Source of the DNA: Chrysopilus asiliformis
Taxonomy: Eukaryota; Arthropoda; Insecta; Diptera; Rhagionidae
Assembly: GCA_964034945.1 (NCBI GenBank)
Contig: OZ035963.1
Span: 44,353,090 to 44,417,089 of the forward strand
Direction: 5' to 3'
DNA length: 64,000 nt
The translations under genes and the position numbers were made by a program. Shown piece by piece: positions 11,286-20,182 of the stretch; positions within the stretch are counted from its first letter, which is position 1, and every line of letters begins with the position of its first letter. Under the pieces are notes generated by a model. It had not been told where the DNA came from. It was given only the letters and a program-made list of their open reading frames with translations, and searched no databases.

Positions 11286-11533
11286 TTAAGAGAATTTGAT
11301 GGTCACAAATGGTTAAGATTTAAAACGAAAAATGAGTAGAACTCTACAAGAAGAGTCGAGATGTACAATCACTAGGTGACTCAAATGGATTACTCTCTCT
11401 CGATGCTGTCGTGTATGGCTTCGTCACCTTATTTTGATTTTATTGTAGTTATAGTGATTGTACATCTTGCCTTTTCTTGTGGATTTCTATTCATTTCCCG
11501 TTTTACCATTTGTGACTGTTTAATTCTCTTAAA
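11286..11533. repeat. Foldback repeat with about 85-bp arms
   Basis: The left arm (TTAAGAGAATTTGATGGTCA...) and the right arm (…GTGACTGTTTAATTCTCTTA) are imperfect inverted copies, including GAGATGTACAATCAC/GTGATTGTACATCTT at the inner edge. A centre of about 80 bp has a short hydrophobic open frame that I do not regard as a gene. Confidence 0.7.
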
Positions 11534-11725
11534 TGCGCTTACCGTTCTCCCACGGCCTGATCTGGCAAAATTTCCCTTTCACTTGGCTCTTTTGTCAATT
11601 GAGGAAGAATTAACCAAAGAAATCGATTTCGACAGCATAATAACAGAATTTTCGAAGAAATATGTGAAATACATTTTTTTCTTTTAAAAAAATTTGACAT
11701 TATTGCTTACAATTTTCAATATAAC

Positions 11726-11860
11726 TTTTGTACTGGTCAATCAGTTTTTGAGTAACGTTTGGTTTAAACCAGTCTTCACCTTAAAACATTTTTTTTATGT
11801 TTTAAGGTGAAGACTGGTTTAAACCAAACGTTACTCAAAAACTGATTGACGAGTACAAAA
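11726..11860. repeat. Near-perfect hairpin, 63-bp arms and 8-9-nt loop
   Basis: The left arm from TTTTGTACTGGTCAATCAGT to CACCTTAAAACA is repeated as its reverse complement with one mismatch. The loop is a T-run. The right edge continues directly into the dispersed repeat at 11863. A transcript would form a stable stem of hpRNA/miRNA-precursor size. Confidence 0.9.
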
Positions 11861-11862
11861 TT

Positions 11863-12294
11863 CCAATTTGAAGTCAAATTTTCCCATAAGATTTTTTTAA
11901 AAGTTCTTCAAATTGGATTTTGATATATGGGAGTTTTATGTAAAAACGTCTCCTAAACAACTTTTGTTCTTGGACTTTTTTGATAAGATGCACCGTTTTT
12001 AAGAAATTCGTAAAAAACGTTTAGTTCATATGGCGAGTCCGTTTTTGCACATTAACGAACTTAACCTCGCATTTTAGGAAAAACGGCTTTGTGCAAAATT
12101 TCCGTGGGTCCGCAATACGCGCCACAGATGGACGGACGGACAGACAGACAGACGGACGGACGGACGGATGGATATCCAGAAATCGACTTTTTTGATCATT
12201 ATAAACACACTGGTGTGTGTGATGACGGGGTCTTGGCGTTACAAACGGTAAGGCAAAGTTAGTATACCCATTGGTTTTACCATACGGGTATAAA
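11863..12294 (+). repeat. ACCCGTATGGTGA-family repeat, 5' truncated
   Basis: Matches other family members from AATTTGAAGTCAAATTTTCC through a short GGAC/AGAC microsatellite (about 12130-12170) to the terminus TTTTACCATACGGGTATAAA. It lies inside the hAT at 9890-12534. Confidence 0.85.
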
Positions 12295-12795
12295 AAGAGT
12301 GACACAATTGATATTTTAAAAATGTTGCGCTAATTGGTATTCATCCTCTTTATGACTATCGTGTCATTTTCAACAAGAGACGAATTATTGGTCGACATTT
12401 GGCTATCAACAAAAACACGGGAATTTACTTGTAAACGACACGCCAATCGAAGTATGCGTCAGTAATAGAAAAATCATTTTAGGGCGGCAAATTTAACTTC
12501 CGCCCGGGCGCCATGAACCCTCGCTACGCCACTGGGTATAACATATATATATATATACCGGAAATGAAGGAGGGGGGAGGTAACTATAATATTATTAATA
12601 AACGCATTTATATGTTGTACAAAAAGTCACAAAATTATATACATAATTGTTTTTCTGATTGAAATTAAAAAGCAGTCAAAATGACTTGCTTGGGCAATCT
12701 AGTGTTAAAAGTGAAATACGGTGGCAACTAAAATTGCACATCGCTCAGAAATTAAAAACTGTTGTGGTCACGTTGCAGTAAGTTTTGAAGTGTAA

Positions 12796-13239
12796 CACCA
12801 CGTCTTGATTAACAATTTTTCATCCGAAGAAATATCTCACCGCAATGAGATTTTTTTGACAGCTGGGCCGAAAATCTCTTGAAATTTAGTACTCAAAATG
12901 CCGATGAAAAGAAAACACATAGTCGCCGCTCTCGCAATTAATGCAATACGTGAAATTGAAAAGGCTGAAACAGAAGAACAGACGAAAAGAAAAACCTCTT
13001 AATGTTATATATTCTCTTCCAAAGTTTTTTGTATCGTATTTTGTAAAAATTAGTTATTTTTGCAATTACTTGTCGGGAGAAATTGGATTCCGCCATCTTG
13101 AATTGTGAAATTCCAAGAAATTTTGCTATTGCAAGATTTCAAGAAATTTCTCTCTGGGATTTTTCCCCTCCGTCAACTCGAGCTCAGATTGGCCAATCAA
13201 AAATCTCTGCGATGAAAAATCCCAGGTCAAGACGCGGTG
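12796..13239. mobile_element. PIF/Harbinger-like MITE
   Basis: The ends are CACCACGTCTTGA and, inverted, CACCGCGTCTTGACC; TAA flanks both (12793-12795 and 13240-13242). A copy from a related subfamily is at 51851-52274, sharing AATGTTATATATTCTCTTCC and GATTTTTCATCGCAGAGATT. The interior carries a short ORF (12898-13002) resembling the beginning of a Harbinger-type transposase. Confidence 0.75.
12898..13002 (+). pseudogene. Possible Harbinger transposase start, 34 aa
   Basis: ATG ORF inside the TAA-flanked MITE: basic start, then VAALAINAIREIEKAE and a charged tail. An Ala/Leu/Ile-rich helix followed by acidic and basic runs is common at the N-terminus of Harbinger transposases, so this may be what is left after a deletion. 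The copy at 51851-52274 keeps the end of this ORF (KRKTS then stop). Function is unproven. Confidence 0.35.
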
Positions 13240-13321
13240 TAAGAAACTGAATGACATAAAATAAAAATTGACAGTTCTTCCTCACAATCGCCTGGTACTG
13301 AAACGTAACAGCGACGATTAT

Positions 13322-13724
13322 AGTTGCGTTTTTTTAATGTTCTGAAGCAGTTCAGAACAAGCTTTTCATACAAAATCCTGCACCACCTTTTCATCTCGAA
13401 CAGCGCTTGGAACAAAGGGAAATTTTATACGGTAATGTACGGTAATGAAATGCTGCTAACTTCAACATAATAAATCTGACATTTTATTCTCAATTGAGGA
13501 TTTTGTGTTGGTGGTTTGTTGGTTCTGTTCGACAGCGAAATAGTTTTAATCATGGGAGATAGCGAATCGTGATTATATCAAGAAAATATAGCAGTAACGG
13601 CCTACTTGATGTAACCAACATGAAGTTAGTTGCCATTCGAACTCAATGAAATTTCCCACTTACTCTGGATCGTTTTTTTAATGTTCCGTGTTCTAGAACA
13701 TTAAAAAAACGCAACTTATGTGAC
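13322..13724. mobile_element. TIR element with GTTGCGTTTTTTTAATGTTC ends
   Basis: AGTTGCGTTTTTTTAATGTT at the left and its inverted copy ending AAAAAAACGCAACT at the right. TAT may be duplicated on both sides. The left end is repeated at about 27446-27495, including CAGTTCAGAACAAGC and CATACAAAAT. Superfamily unknown. Confidence 0.6.
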
Positions 13725-14161
13725 AATAAAAAATTCCCGCCGAGGCACAACTGTGCCCGCATTTCCACTTTGCCCGCGTGGGAATTTTTATGGCAACAAT
13801 TTAGTCACTATTCCTTTAACTTTTCCCAAATGGGAAATGTGCCGTCAGAGGCAAATGTTGGGAACAATTCCTGCGCAATGACATCGAGACAACGTTTTTG
13901 TTTTGAAAATCGAAGGTGGTTACATCAAGGCACGAAATGTTTGTTGGGCAGACCTCAACTACGCGAACGACTTCGCTGGCTGACACTCACATATACATAC
14001 TTTCGGTGTTATACAGTATAGAATCGGTGTTTACAAAAGTGTAGCATCGGTGTTTACAAAAGTGTAGTATTTTGTGGACATAAATGTGTAAGTGCCAATT
14101 ACCGAAAATATTGCCGCGTAGCTTAGCTCAAGTGTGCAACGAGGTGAGCTAACCCAGCTAA

Positions 14162-14802
14162 CACAGGGACTACATTGACTTTTGTTTCTCGTATACCAGC
14201 TGGTAAGCCTTTTAGTCGCAATCTGTCAAATTTGTTTGGTGGGCAAAGTCTGGTAAAACAGTTCAGTAGGCGAAATGTTAGTGAATAGGTAACAACAAAT
14301 TATGATTCCCAAAATATTGGCTTTAAAATGTCTGGAAAAGAATTAATCTACCCTTTGCCCTCTCAAATCGACTCTCTTGTAATATCTAGAATGTGCACTC
14401 CATTCAAAATTCCTTTTTTCGTAAAATAATGATAAGCTCCCATATATATTTTCTCGAAAATTTAGTTTCCGCAATTTTAATTTGTCCCCTGCCAAAATCT
14501 GGTATACCAGCGCTGTCTACGAAAATGGTATACAGTAAAACCCGCTTATAAGCAATTTCAATTTGGCAGCATTTTCGTTGCTAATAAGCGGGGTTTCCTT
14601 ATAAGCGGGGTAAAATACACGCTTATGCATTACAATGGGTTTTTAAAATGTGGTCTTGTAAGAGGGGTTTCCTTATAAGCGGGTTGCATATAAGCGGGTT
14701 TTACTGTACCAGAAAAACTGGTAAACCAGATTGGTCCACAATGGCTTTGTAGTAAACAGTTTTGCTGGTACACCAGAAATAAAAGTCAATGTAGTCCCTG
14801 TG
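14162..14802. mobile_element. TAA-flanked TIR element
   Basis: The ends CACAGGGACTACATTGACTT are inverted at 14783-14802, and TAA flanks both (14159-14161 and 14803-14805), consistent with PIF/Harbinger. The interior has repeated CTGGTA/TACCAG motifs and holds a pogo-like MITE (14533-14706). Non-coding. Confidence 0.8.
14533..14706. mobile_element. pogo/Tigger-like MITE
   Basis: TA, then CAGTAAAACCCGCTTATAAG, and the inverted end TAAGCGGGTTTTACTG then TA. It is 174 bp, with several internal TTATAAGCGGG copies. TA duplication and CAGTAAAACC ends fit pogo-type elements. It is the innermost layer of the 8948-14862 nest. Confidence 0.8.
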
Positions 14803-14995
14803 TAAGCTATGTAATTATAGCTAGGCTCGCTCGCGTATCTTAGCGCAATTGTACGGTGGGCGTAACTCTCGCGAATTGGCCAGTAATAGAATACGTAAAT
14901 TTGATTTTACATGGCCATGAATTCGAAAATCAAAATTAGTCAAAGTCCATTTATTTGGTACAATAAAAAATTGGGAAGATCACTATTTTATATGA

Positions 14996-15955
14996 TTAAA
15001 AAAAAATTTTCTAAAAATAAAACCGACTTTAAAAAAAAAACTGAAAAGAAAAAAAAGCACTAATTTTAAAACTATTAAATTTACACTAAATAAAATCTTT
15101 GTAAAATTTCTATTGTCAAGTTTCGCACAAAATCAGTTTGTACATGGAGACAAAAAATAGGATAGATTTCTACAAAAAATAGTAACATATGGACAGTGGG
15201 CTTTTTTACAGCGATTACTTAAAAATAGGGAAAATTTGGGACATAAAAGAACTTAAGCGCATATCAGAATGAAGCAGCATTCGCTGCGGCAGCAAAACTG
15301 CCTTGGCAGTAAAATTGGTTTTGCTGACTTCCATGACGGAATGGAGCAGCACGAATCCGGAGTAAAATCAGTTTGACAGTTCTCATTTGTTTGATTTTCT
15401 CGTGAAATTTTGTTAATTTATCTATTCGTTCATAAAATGTCTACATTAATTGATGATTTAGATAAAATTAATGAAGGCATTAGCGTTCTGACGGCGTATA
15501 CCGTATATTCGAACTATATGGAAAATTTACTGCTCGGGCAGCGTCAGTAAAAATAGAAATAGCGCTAAAAAAGCAGCGAGAATTTTTGCTGCTTTTAGTA
15601 CGTCATAATTTTGCTCTTAGCCAATGGGAAACTTTTGCTGCCCGCTGCCCCGAAAACGCTACTGCATTCTGATATGGGCTTTAGTTTTGGTGCTTCTAAG
15701 AGCCGTGTCTATAGTTAATCTTTTGGCAACAATTTTTGGAGTCGATCTTAGTTCTTAGTGGCAGCAACAGCCTTAAGGGTTAGAAAGTATGTAATTTATT
15801 TTAGTTGCAAATTTAACGCCACTCCAAAAAAACCGACTTTTAAATACGCTATTAATGGACATAGTATTTTTTTTCTTTTTAGTGCTTTTTTTTCTTTTCA
15901 GTTTTTTTTTTAAAGTCGGTTTTATTTTTTTTAGAAATTTTTTTTTTTTTTAGTT
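14996..15955. repeat. Inverted repeat of about 63-bp T/A-rich arms
   Basis: The left arm (about 14996-15060) reads ACCGACTTTAAAAAAAAAAC…AAAAAAAAGCACTA, and the right arm (about 15881-15955) is its complement. The element at 15256-15680 lies between the arms. Similar arm words occur in the hairpin at 38009-38454. Confidence 0.65.
15256..15680. mobile_element. PIF/Harbinger-like MITE with mini-ORF
   Basis: AGCGCATATCAGAATGAAGC at the left and, inverted, AGCCCATATCAGAATGCAGT at the right; TTA flanks both (15253-15255 and 15681-15683). The interior is rich in GCAGCAAAA-type repeats. An ATG ORF of 37 codons (15437-15550) has an acidic start and ends LLLGQRQ; I do not recognise it. Confidence 0.7.
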
Positions 15956-16190
15956 CGAACGTTTTTAGTTTTAATTTTTAATATAGGTAAAATTACAAAG
16001 GGTTTGAGGGGATAAGTCCGCAGAGGAGAAATATATAAAAGAATCTTCCAGATATTGTACTGAACACAATACAAAGAATTTTACTCGATATCTCAAGCTA
16101 GAAGGGAGGGGTTTGAAGGGGTAGGTTAACACGGGGGAAATATATAAAAGAACCTTCCTTGTGTTGTACTGAACACAACGTAAAAACATA
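15690..16190. other. No gene recognised
   Basis: T-rich sequence containing the right arm of the 14996-15955 inverted repeat and a local duplication (GAAATATATAAAAGAA... near 16028 and 16136, each followed by GTACTGAACACAA). Confidence 0.5.
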
Positions 16191-16486
16191 ACAAAAGCTA
16201 TAATTGTCAATCTGGCAATTATTGAAAACCTGTATGGTGATGTTGGTATCTTAATTCGAGCAGCTGTACCAAAATTCCACTTTGAAGTCGAACTTTCCAA
16301 TAAGATTTTTTAAAATTTATTCCAATCGGATTTTGATGTATGGGAGTTTTATGTAGAATCATATTCTAAATAACTTTTGTTCTTACACTTTTTTGATAAG
16401 ATGCACCGTTTTTGAGAAATTCGCAAAAAACGTTTTCGTTTGTATGGGGGGTACCCCCCCTAATGGTCCATTTTTGCCCATGAACG
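16191..16486 (+). repeat. ACCCGTATGGTGA-family repeat, 3' truncated
   Basis: Starts at ACATAACAAAAGCTATAATT, includes a diverged terminus (CCTGTATGGTGATG), and stops after GTACCCCCCCTAATGGTCCA. About 100 bp of unrelated sequence separates it from the full copy at 16590. Confidence 0.8.
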
Positions 16487-16589
16487 TACCGGGGCCCAAC
16501 CAGGAACTTTCTCTACAACTTTCTCTTTGGGATGACCAAAATCGGTCAACCCAGTAAAAAGTTAGGCGTGAACATACATTAAAAAAAAA

Positions 16590-17167
16590 CATAACAAAAG
16601 CTATAATTGCCTATCTGGCAATCATTGGAGACCCGTATGGTGATATTCGTATCAAAATTGGAACAGTTGTAACAAAATTCCATTTTGAAGTCAAACTTTC
16701 CAATAAGATTTTTTAAAATTTGTTCCAATTGGATTTTGATGTATGGGAGTTTTATGTAGAATTATATCCTAAATAACTTTTGTTCTTGGACTTTTTTGAT
16801 AAGATGCACCGTTTTTGAGGTATTCGCAAAAAACGTTTTCGTTCGTATGGGGGGTACCCCCCCTAATGGTCCATTTTTGCCCATTAACGAACTTAGCCTC
16901 GCATTTTACGAAAAACGGATCTGTGCAAAATTTCAAGTCCCTAGCTCAATCCGTGCGCCCGCAATCCGCGCCACAGACGGACAGACAGACAGACAGACGG
17001 ACAGACAGACAGACGGACAGACAGACGGACGGACATGCAAAATTCAATTTTTTTTATCATTCTAAACACACTGGTGTAATTCATTTTTGTGTGTGATAAC
17101 GGGATCTTGGCGTTACAAACGGTAAGGCAAAGTTAATATACCCTTTGGTTTCACCATACGGGTATAA
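16590..17167 (+). repeat. ACCCGTATGGTGA-family repeat, full length
   Basis: Runs from ACATAACAAAAGCTATAATT to TTTCACCATACGGGTATAAA. The terminal ACCCGTATGGTGA is inverted at the other end. It has a conserved GGGGGGTACCCCCC block, then CCGCAATCCGCGCCACAGAC, then a CAGA/GGAC microsatellite (about 16976-17034). Open frames through it stem from this composition. Related copies are scattered through the window; I found no transposase or RT, and the class is unknown. Confidence 0.85.
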
Positions 17168-17349
17168 ACATAGATTCAGGTGGAATTGAGACCCTTTTCC
17201 TTTTTGGAAGTCGGTTAAAAACCAGTGATGTGGCGTGCAGCGGACAGTATGGTTTTCAATATTAAATTGCTGTTAAATGTTTTAAATCAAAAAAGTGAAC
17301 AGGACGAACAACATAATTTATTAATTGCAAAGCAACTGCATAACCAGTA

Positions 17350-18127
17350 CAGCGATTTTTGTGCAAAAGGTGATAAGTGATAAAAGCCGTGATAACAATA
17401 AAGACACAAATTCCTGTCAATGTATGCTTGTTTGCATGCACCTGTGTTGGTGAGATTTTATTGGAAAGTCGACTGGAAATTTCCCTCGAAATTTGTATAT
17501 GGTCACACTAGCTGTGGTCTTCACTTTGAACTGTCACTGACGCACCGAGATTTTTCGAGGGTGGCTGAGTTTTGTTTTGAGTGTTGAAATTTGTAATACG
17601 CGAATTCCTGTCATATTAGATGTGTCTCCTCCATCGCTATAAAATAAAATCAAAACTTCATCTGTAAAAAAACCATTTTGTGTAAATATAAGCCGCAATA
17701 AATTGAATTTGAACTTGAATTAAATTCAATGAATTTCAATTTTTGTGTGTTGATTGATTCGCGAAAAAATGTCACAAATTAATGTTAAAATTGTTAATGT
17801 TTAGGTTGCTAGGCCAACGGCGGAACAACGGCTGCTTCTCATAAATTTAGTTGAGAAGAACTTCTCTGTTTTGCACCGCCGTCTAACCCCCAACGCAAAA
17901 GCCAACAAACATCGTGTTTGGGAAGAGATAACAAGGGAGGTCAACAGAAAAGGGCCACCACAAAAAACTACAGGGCAACCGGGTTGCCATAACCAAATTT
18001 TTTTTTGTTTTCGAGATAAAATTTCCCAGTCTTGTGACTTTCTGAATTGAAATTTGAAAAACTTCCCATTTCATTTATCACGGGAAAGATCACGGGAAAA
18101 TTATCACCTTTTGCACAAAAATCGCTG
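17350..18127. mobile_element. TA-flanked TIR element with SANT-like ORF
   Basis: The ends CAGCGATTTTTGTGCAAAAG are inverted at 18108-18127, and TA flanks both (17348-17349 and 18128-18129). The interior encodes a broken SANT/zeste-type DNA-binding ORF (17769-18050). The right side repeats CCCGTGATAA-like motifs. It interrupts sequence that leads into the Ty3/gypsy pol remnant at 18190. Confidence 0.75.
17769..18050 (+). pseudogene. SANT/zeste-like DNA-binding domain, one internal stop
   Basis: ATG, ten codons, an in-frame TAG at 17802-17804, then RPTAEQRLLLINLVEKNF, KANKHRVWEEITREVN and KGPPQKTTGQ. The pattern (Q-x2-L-L-x2-L-V-E-x-N, then W-E-E-I-x2-E-V-N) is that of Myb/SANT-like or regulatory-protein-zeste domains, which are common as accessory proteins of transposons. 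The expected tryptophan after TTGQ is lost, and the frame ends 94 codons from the start. Probably a non-functional transposon accessory gene. Confidence 0.6.
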
Positions 18128-18189
18128 TACAGATGTTTGATTTAGAAGGCTGAAAATGCCTAAGAGATTAGTAAAACAATCCTGGGAAA

Positions 18190-18492
18190 CGATTGATGAC
18201 GGTAGCCATGAAAGCTTACTGGACACAATGGGACAACCTTTTCATGGACACAGGGCTACTCGCTGGCAAGGTGATGACAACGATTAGAGAAATTTCCCGA
18301 ATGCAGATTGTGGTACCAAAATCAAAAATATCCAAAGTGTTAAAGGAACCCTATAGTTCCATAAAAGAACATCTGGGGAAGAAAAAAATTTTGGCAAAGA
18401 TACGAGAAGCATTTTACTAGCCGCATTTGCGAGAAGATGTCATCACCAAGGGTGTGGCCCTTGTGCGAAAAACGACAGTTTGAAAACGTCTT
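18190..18492 (+). pseudogene. Ty3/gypsy pol fragment: integrase zinc domain
   Basis: Reads KAYWTQWDNLFMDTGLL, then IVVPKSKISKVLKE, HLGKKKILAKIREAFY, a stop where Trp is expected, PHLREDV and, after a frame break, CGPC. This is the order of the H2C2 zinc-binding region at the start of a chromovirus/gypsy integrase (…GHLGxxKTLxKIxxRFYWPxMxxDV…CxxC). The His of GH is present only in part (KEHLGKK). Cut off at 18493 by a foldback element; a possible continuation is at 21898. Confidence 0.7.
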
Positions 18493-19620
18493 CTAAAGCA
18501 GGGAATAAACGCTCACGCATGCCCTACAACCATAGAAAAATATATACTACGTAAATAGAAGTTGCACTCTCGGGTTTGTCCATAAACCAATGTAGAGGAA
18601 GCAGGACACAGCGATAGACATTTATAGTTCTACCCGTCTATCCCATTGAATAGATAGGATGACGTCACGAACATGTTAAAAGTATAAAATTAGGGTCGCA
18701 CAACAATGTACTAAAAGATAATTGAGTTGCATAAAAATATTAAAAAATTTTACCTTAAGCAATTCATGTCTTTACAAAGCAAATGAAACAGGCCATAATT
18801 TACTCTTCTTCAAGAAAAAATTTCTTTCGCGTTTCCTAACTATAGCTCTTTAAACTATGATATTATAGAAATATGGCAAGCAGATATACTTCGTAATGTT
18901 CTTATATTCCCATACGATTCGCCCAGTACCTCAAAGAAGCCTAGATTCACTGGATACTTAGGGAAAAACTGTAAAAGAAAAAAGTTGGTAATGTTGATTA
19001 CAAACAAAAAAATAATGAATGCAAAATAATTTTGAAATGTCAAACCAATTGTCAAATTGATGGCATTGCCAACTGACTAAAATTTTTAGTACAAAACAAA
19101 AAAAATTACATATGGCCTTAAATGGCGTGATATCTAAATTTTTTTTTGATGTGCCTTTGAGCTGACGTTCAATATTTCCCCTATTTTTATTTTCGTTTTT
19201 CAATAAATTTAGGCAATGTATATGTATTTTTATTATTTTTTTTAACAATTTAAAAAAAAAATGGTGGAGATCTGTTATGGCAGATAAAGTTTTTACATCG
19301 AATGGATGATAAGAAAAATGTATTCAGTATGAAACATCGCTAGAAAGCCATCAGCTAATCAAAGTTTTATTTAGCGATAGGGCAGGATGATTTTGACCCA
19401 TGAATCAAATACAACAGATTGCGCATTGCGCAGGTCCGCCATGTTGGATGTTTGCTGTCAAGAGATTGTGACGTCAGCTGCGCGTAGATCTTTAAGAAGT
19501 CTATGGAAAATTTAGAATTTGTGGTTTTATCTCAGTTTTAAGTGTTTGAAAAGTAATTAAAAGTGCTGTAATATCAAAACTAACCTCAAGAACTAAGTGT
19601 TTAATATTTAAGACATTGAA

Positions 19621-19716
19621 ATGGGTGTTTGTGTCGTGTGCAACAACGAAAAGAAAGGTAGTGAAAAGACGAGTTTCCATACATTTCCCAAGGACAAACT
19701 TTTATTGAGGAAATAA
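19621..19716 (+). pseudogene. THAP zinc-finger N-terminal half, 31 aa
   Basis: The ATG start reads MGVCVVCNNEKKGSEKTSFH, continuing with a TFPKD segment. Cys4 and Cys7 are the first zinc ligands and SFHTFPKD is the signature strand of THAP. The frame stops at TAA after 31 codons, before the Trp, the CxxH ligands and the AVPTIF box. Either a premature stop or a first exon whose splice donor I cannot identify with confidence. Confidence 0.65.
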
Positions 19717-19963
19717 ACGAACTTCTGTAAAAAAAAGGATACATTTAATAGAAAAACTGCGAGATTTATAGCCTACATTTTGTACCTGATTGATTCAAAA
19801 ATAATATGCAGTTTGAAATGGGTAAGATATCAGTAAATAGCAAAACTCTAAGTAATGTTTATATTTTACAGGGTTTGTACATAATCGAAAATTGAAGGCA
19901 AATGCTATTCTAATTTTGTTTAGCATTTCCTAAACTGTTGCAACTTCAAGTCGGTCAACCAGG

Positions 19964-20182
19964 ATGGCTGAAAAGCAGTCAAAACAATTAGTTGCTGATT
20001 TATTACAACAAAACCAGGAGCCTTTGCATGACGAAGCAATCAATGCTGCAGTGTTAATCCGCTGGAGGACACAACTTATTCATGGGTTAATCATGTCTGA
20101 AACACTGTCTGAATCTTTAGATAATTGTGATATTAAAGTAAAAAAAAACTTTATTTCACATCGAGGATGTATTTTCGTATAA
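19964..20182 (+). CDS. Unrecognised 72-aa ORF in THAP element
   Basis: ATG ORF preceded by GTCGGTCAACCAG, a possible acceptor. It is rich in Gln and Asn at the start (QSKQLVADLLQQNQEP), then LIRWRTQLIHGLIMSE. It could be a downstream exon of the same THAP protein as 19621-19716, or chance. No family recognised. Confidence 0.3.
   Translation: MAEKQSKQLVADLLQQNQEPLHDEAINAAVLIRWRTQLIHGLIMSETLSESLDNCDIKVKKNFISHRGCIFV

Larger units (their letters stand above)
9890..12534. mobile_element. hAT element with composite interior
   Basis: The ends are CAGTGGCGTAGCGAGG in inverted orientation, continuing to a GC-rich GGCGG/CCGCCCGGGCG block. GGTATAAC flanks both sides (9882-9889 and 12535-12542), a perfect 8-bp duplication. 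The interior has no hAT transposase but carries an octamer microsatellite (10949-11146), a foldback (11286-11533), a hairpin (11726-11860) and a truncated dispersed repeat (11863-12294). The intact duplication suggests a recent insertion of an already composite element. Confidence 0.88.
9828..12704. mobile_element. piggyBac-like MITE split by a hAT
   Basis: TTAA (9824-9827) is followed by CACTAGATTGCCCAAG, and the inverted copy CTTGGGCAATCTAGTG is followed by TTAA (12705-12708). The subterminal regions hold the palindrome-like CAGTCAAAATGACTG. TTAA duplication and precise short TIRs are typical of piggyBac relatives. Removing the hAT at 9890-12534 leaves about 225 bp. Confidence 0.85.
8948..14862. 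mobile_element. PIF/Harbinger-like element, outer shell of a nest
   Basis: The ends CGCCCGCCATACACTTGAAC and, inverted, CGCCCACCGTACAATTGCGC continue into CTAAG on both sides. TAA flanks both (8945-8947 and 14863-14865). A 3-bp TAA duplication fits PIF/Harbinger. A short intact relative is at 38771-38934. Without insertions the shell is roughly 1 kb. It contains the elements at 9828, 9890, 12796, 13322, 14162 and 14533. Confidence 0.7.

Noticed and set aside
11376..11687. 103-codon frame at the foldback centre
   Set aside because: It spans a foldback arm and unrelated T-rich sequence; no domain, no second copy.
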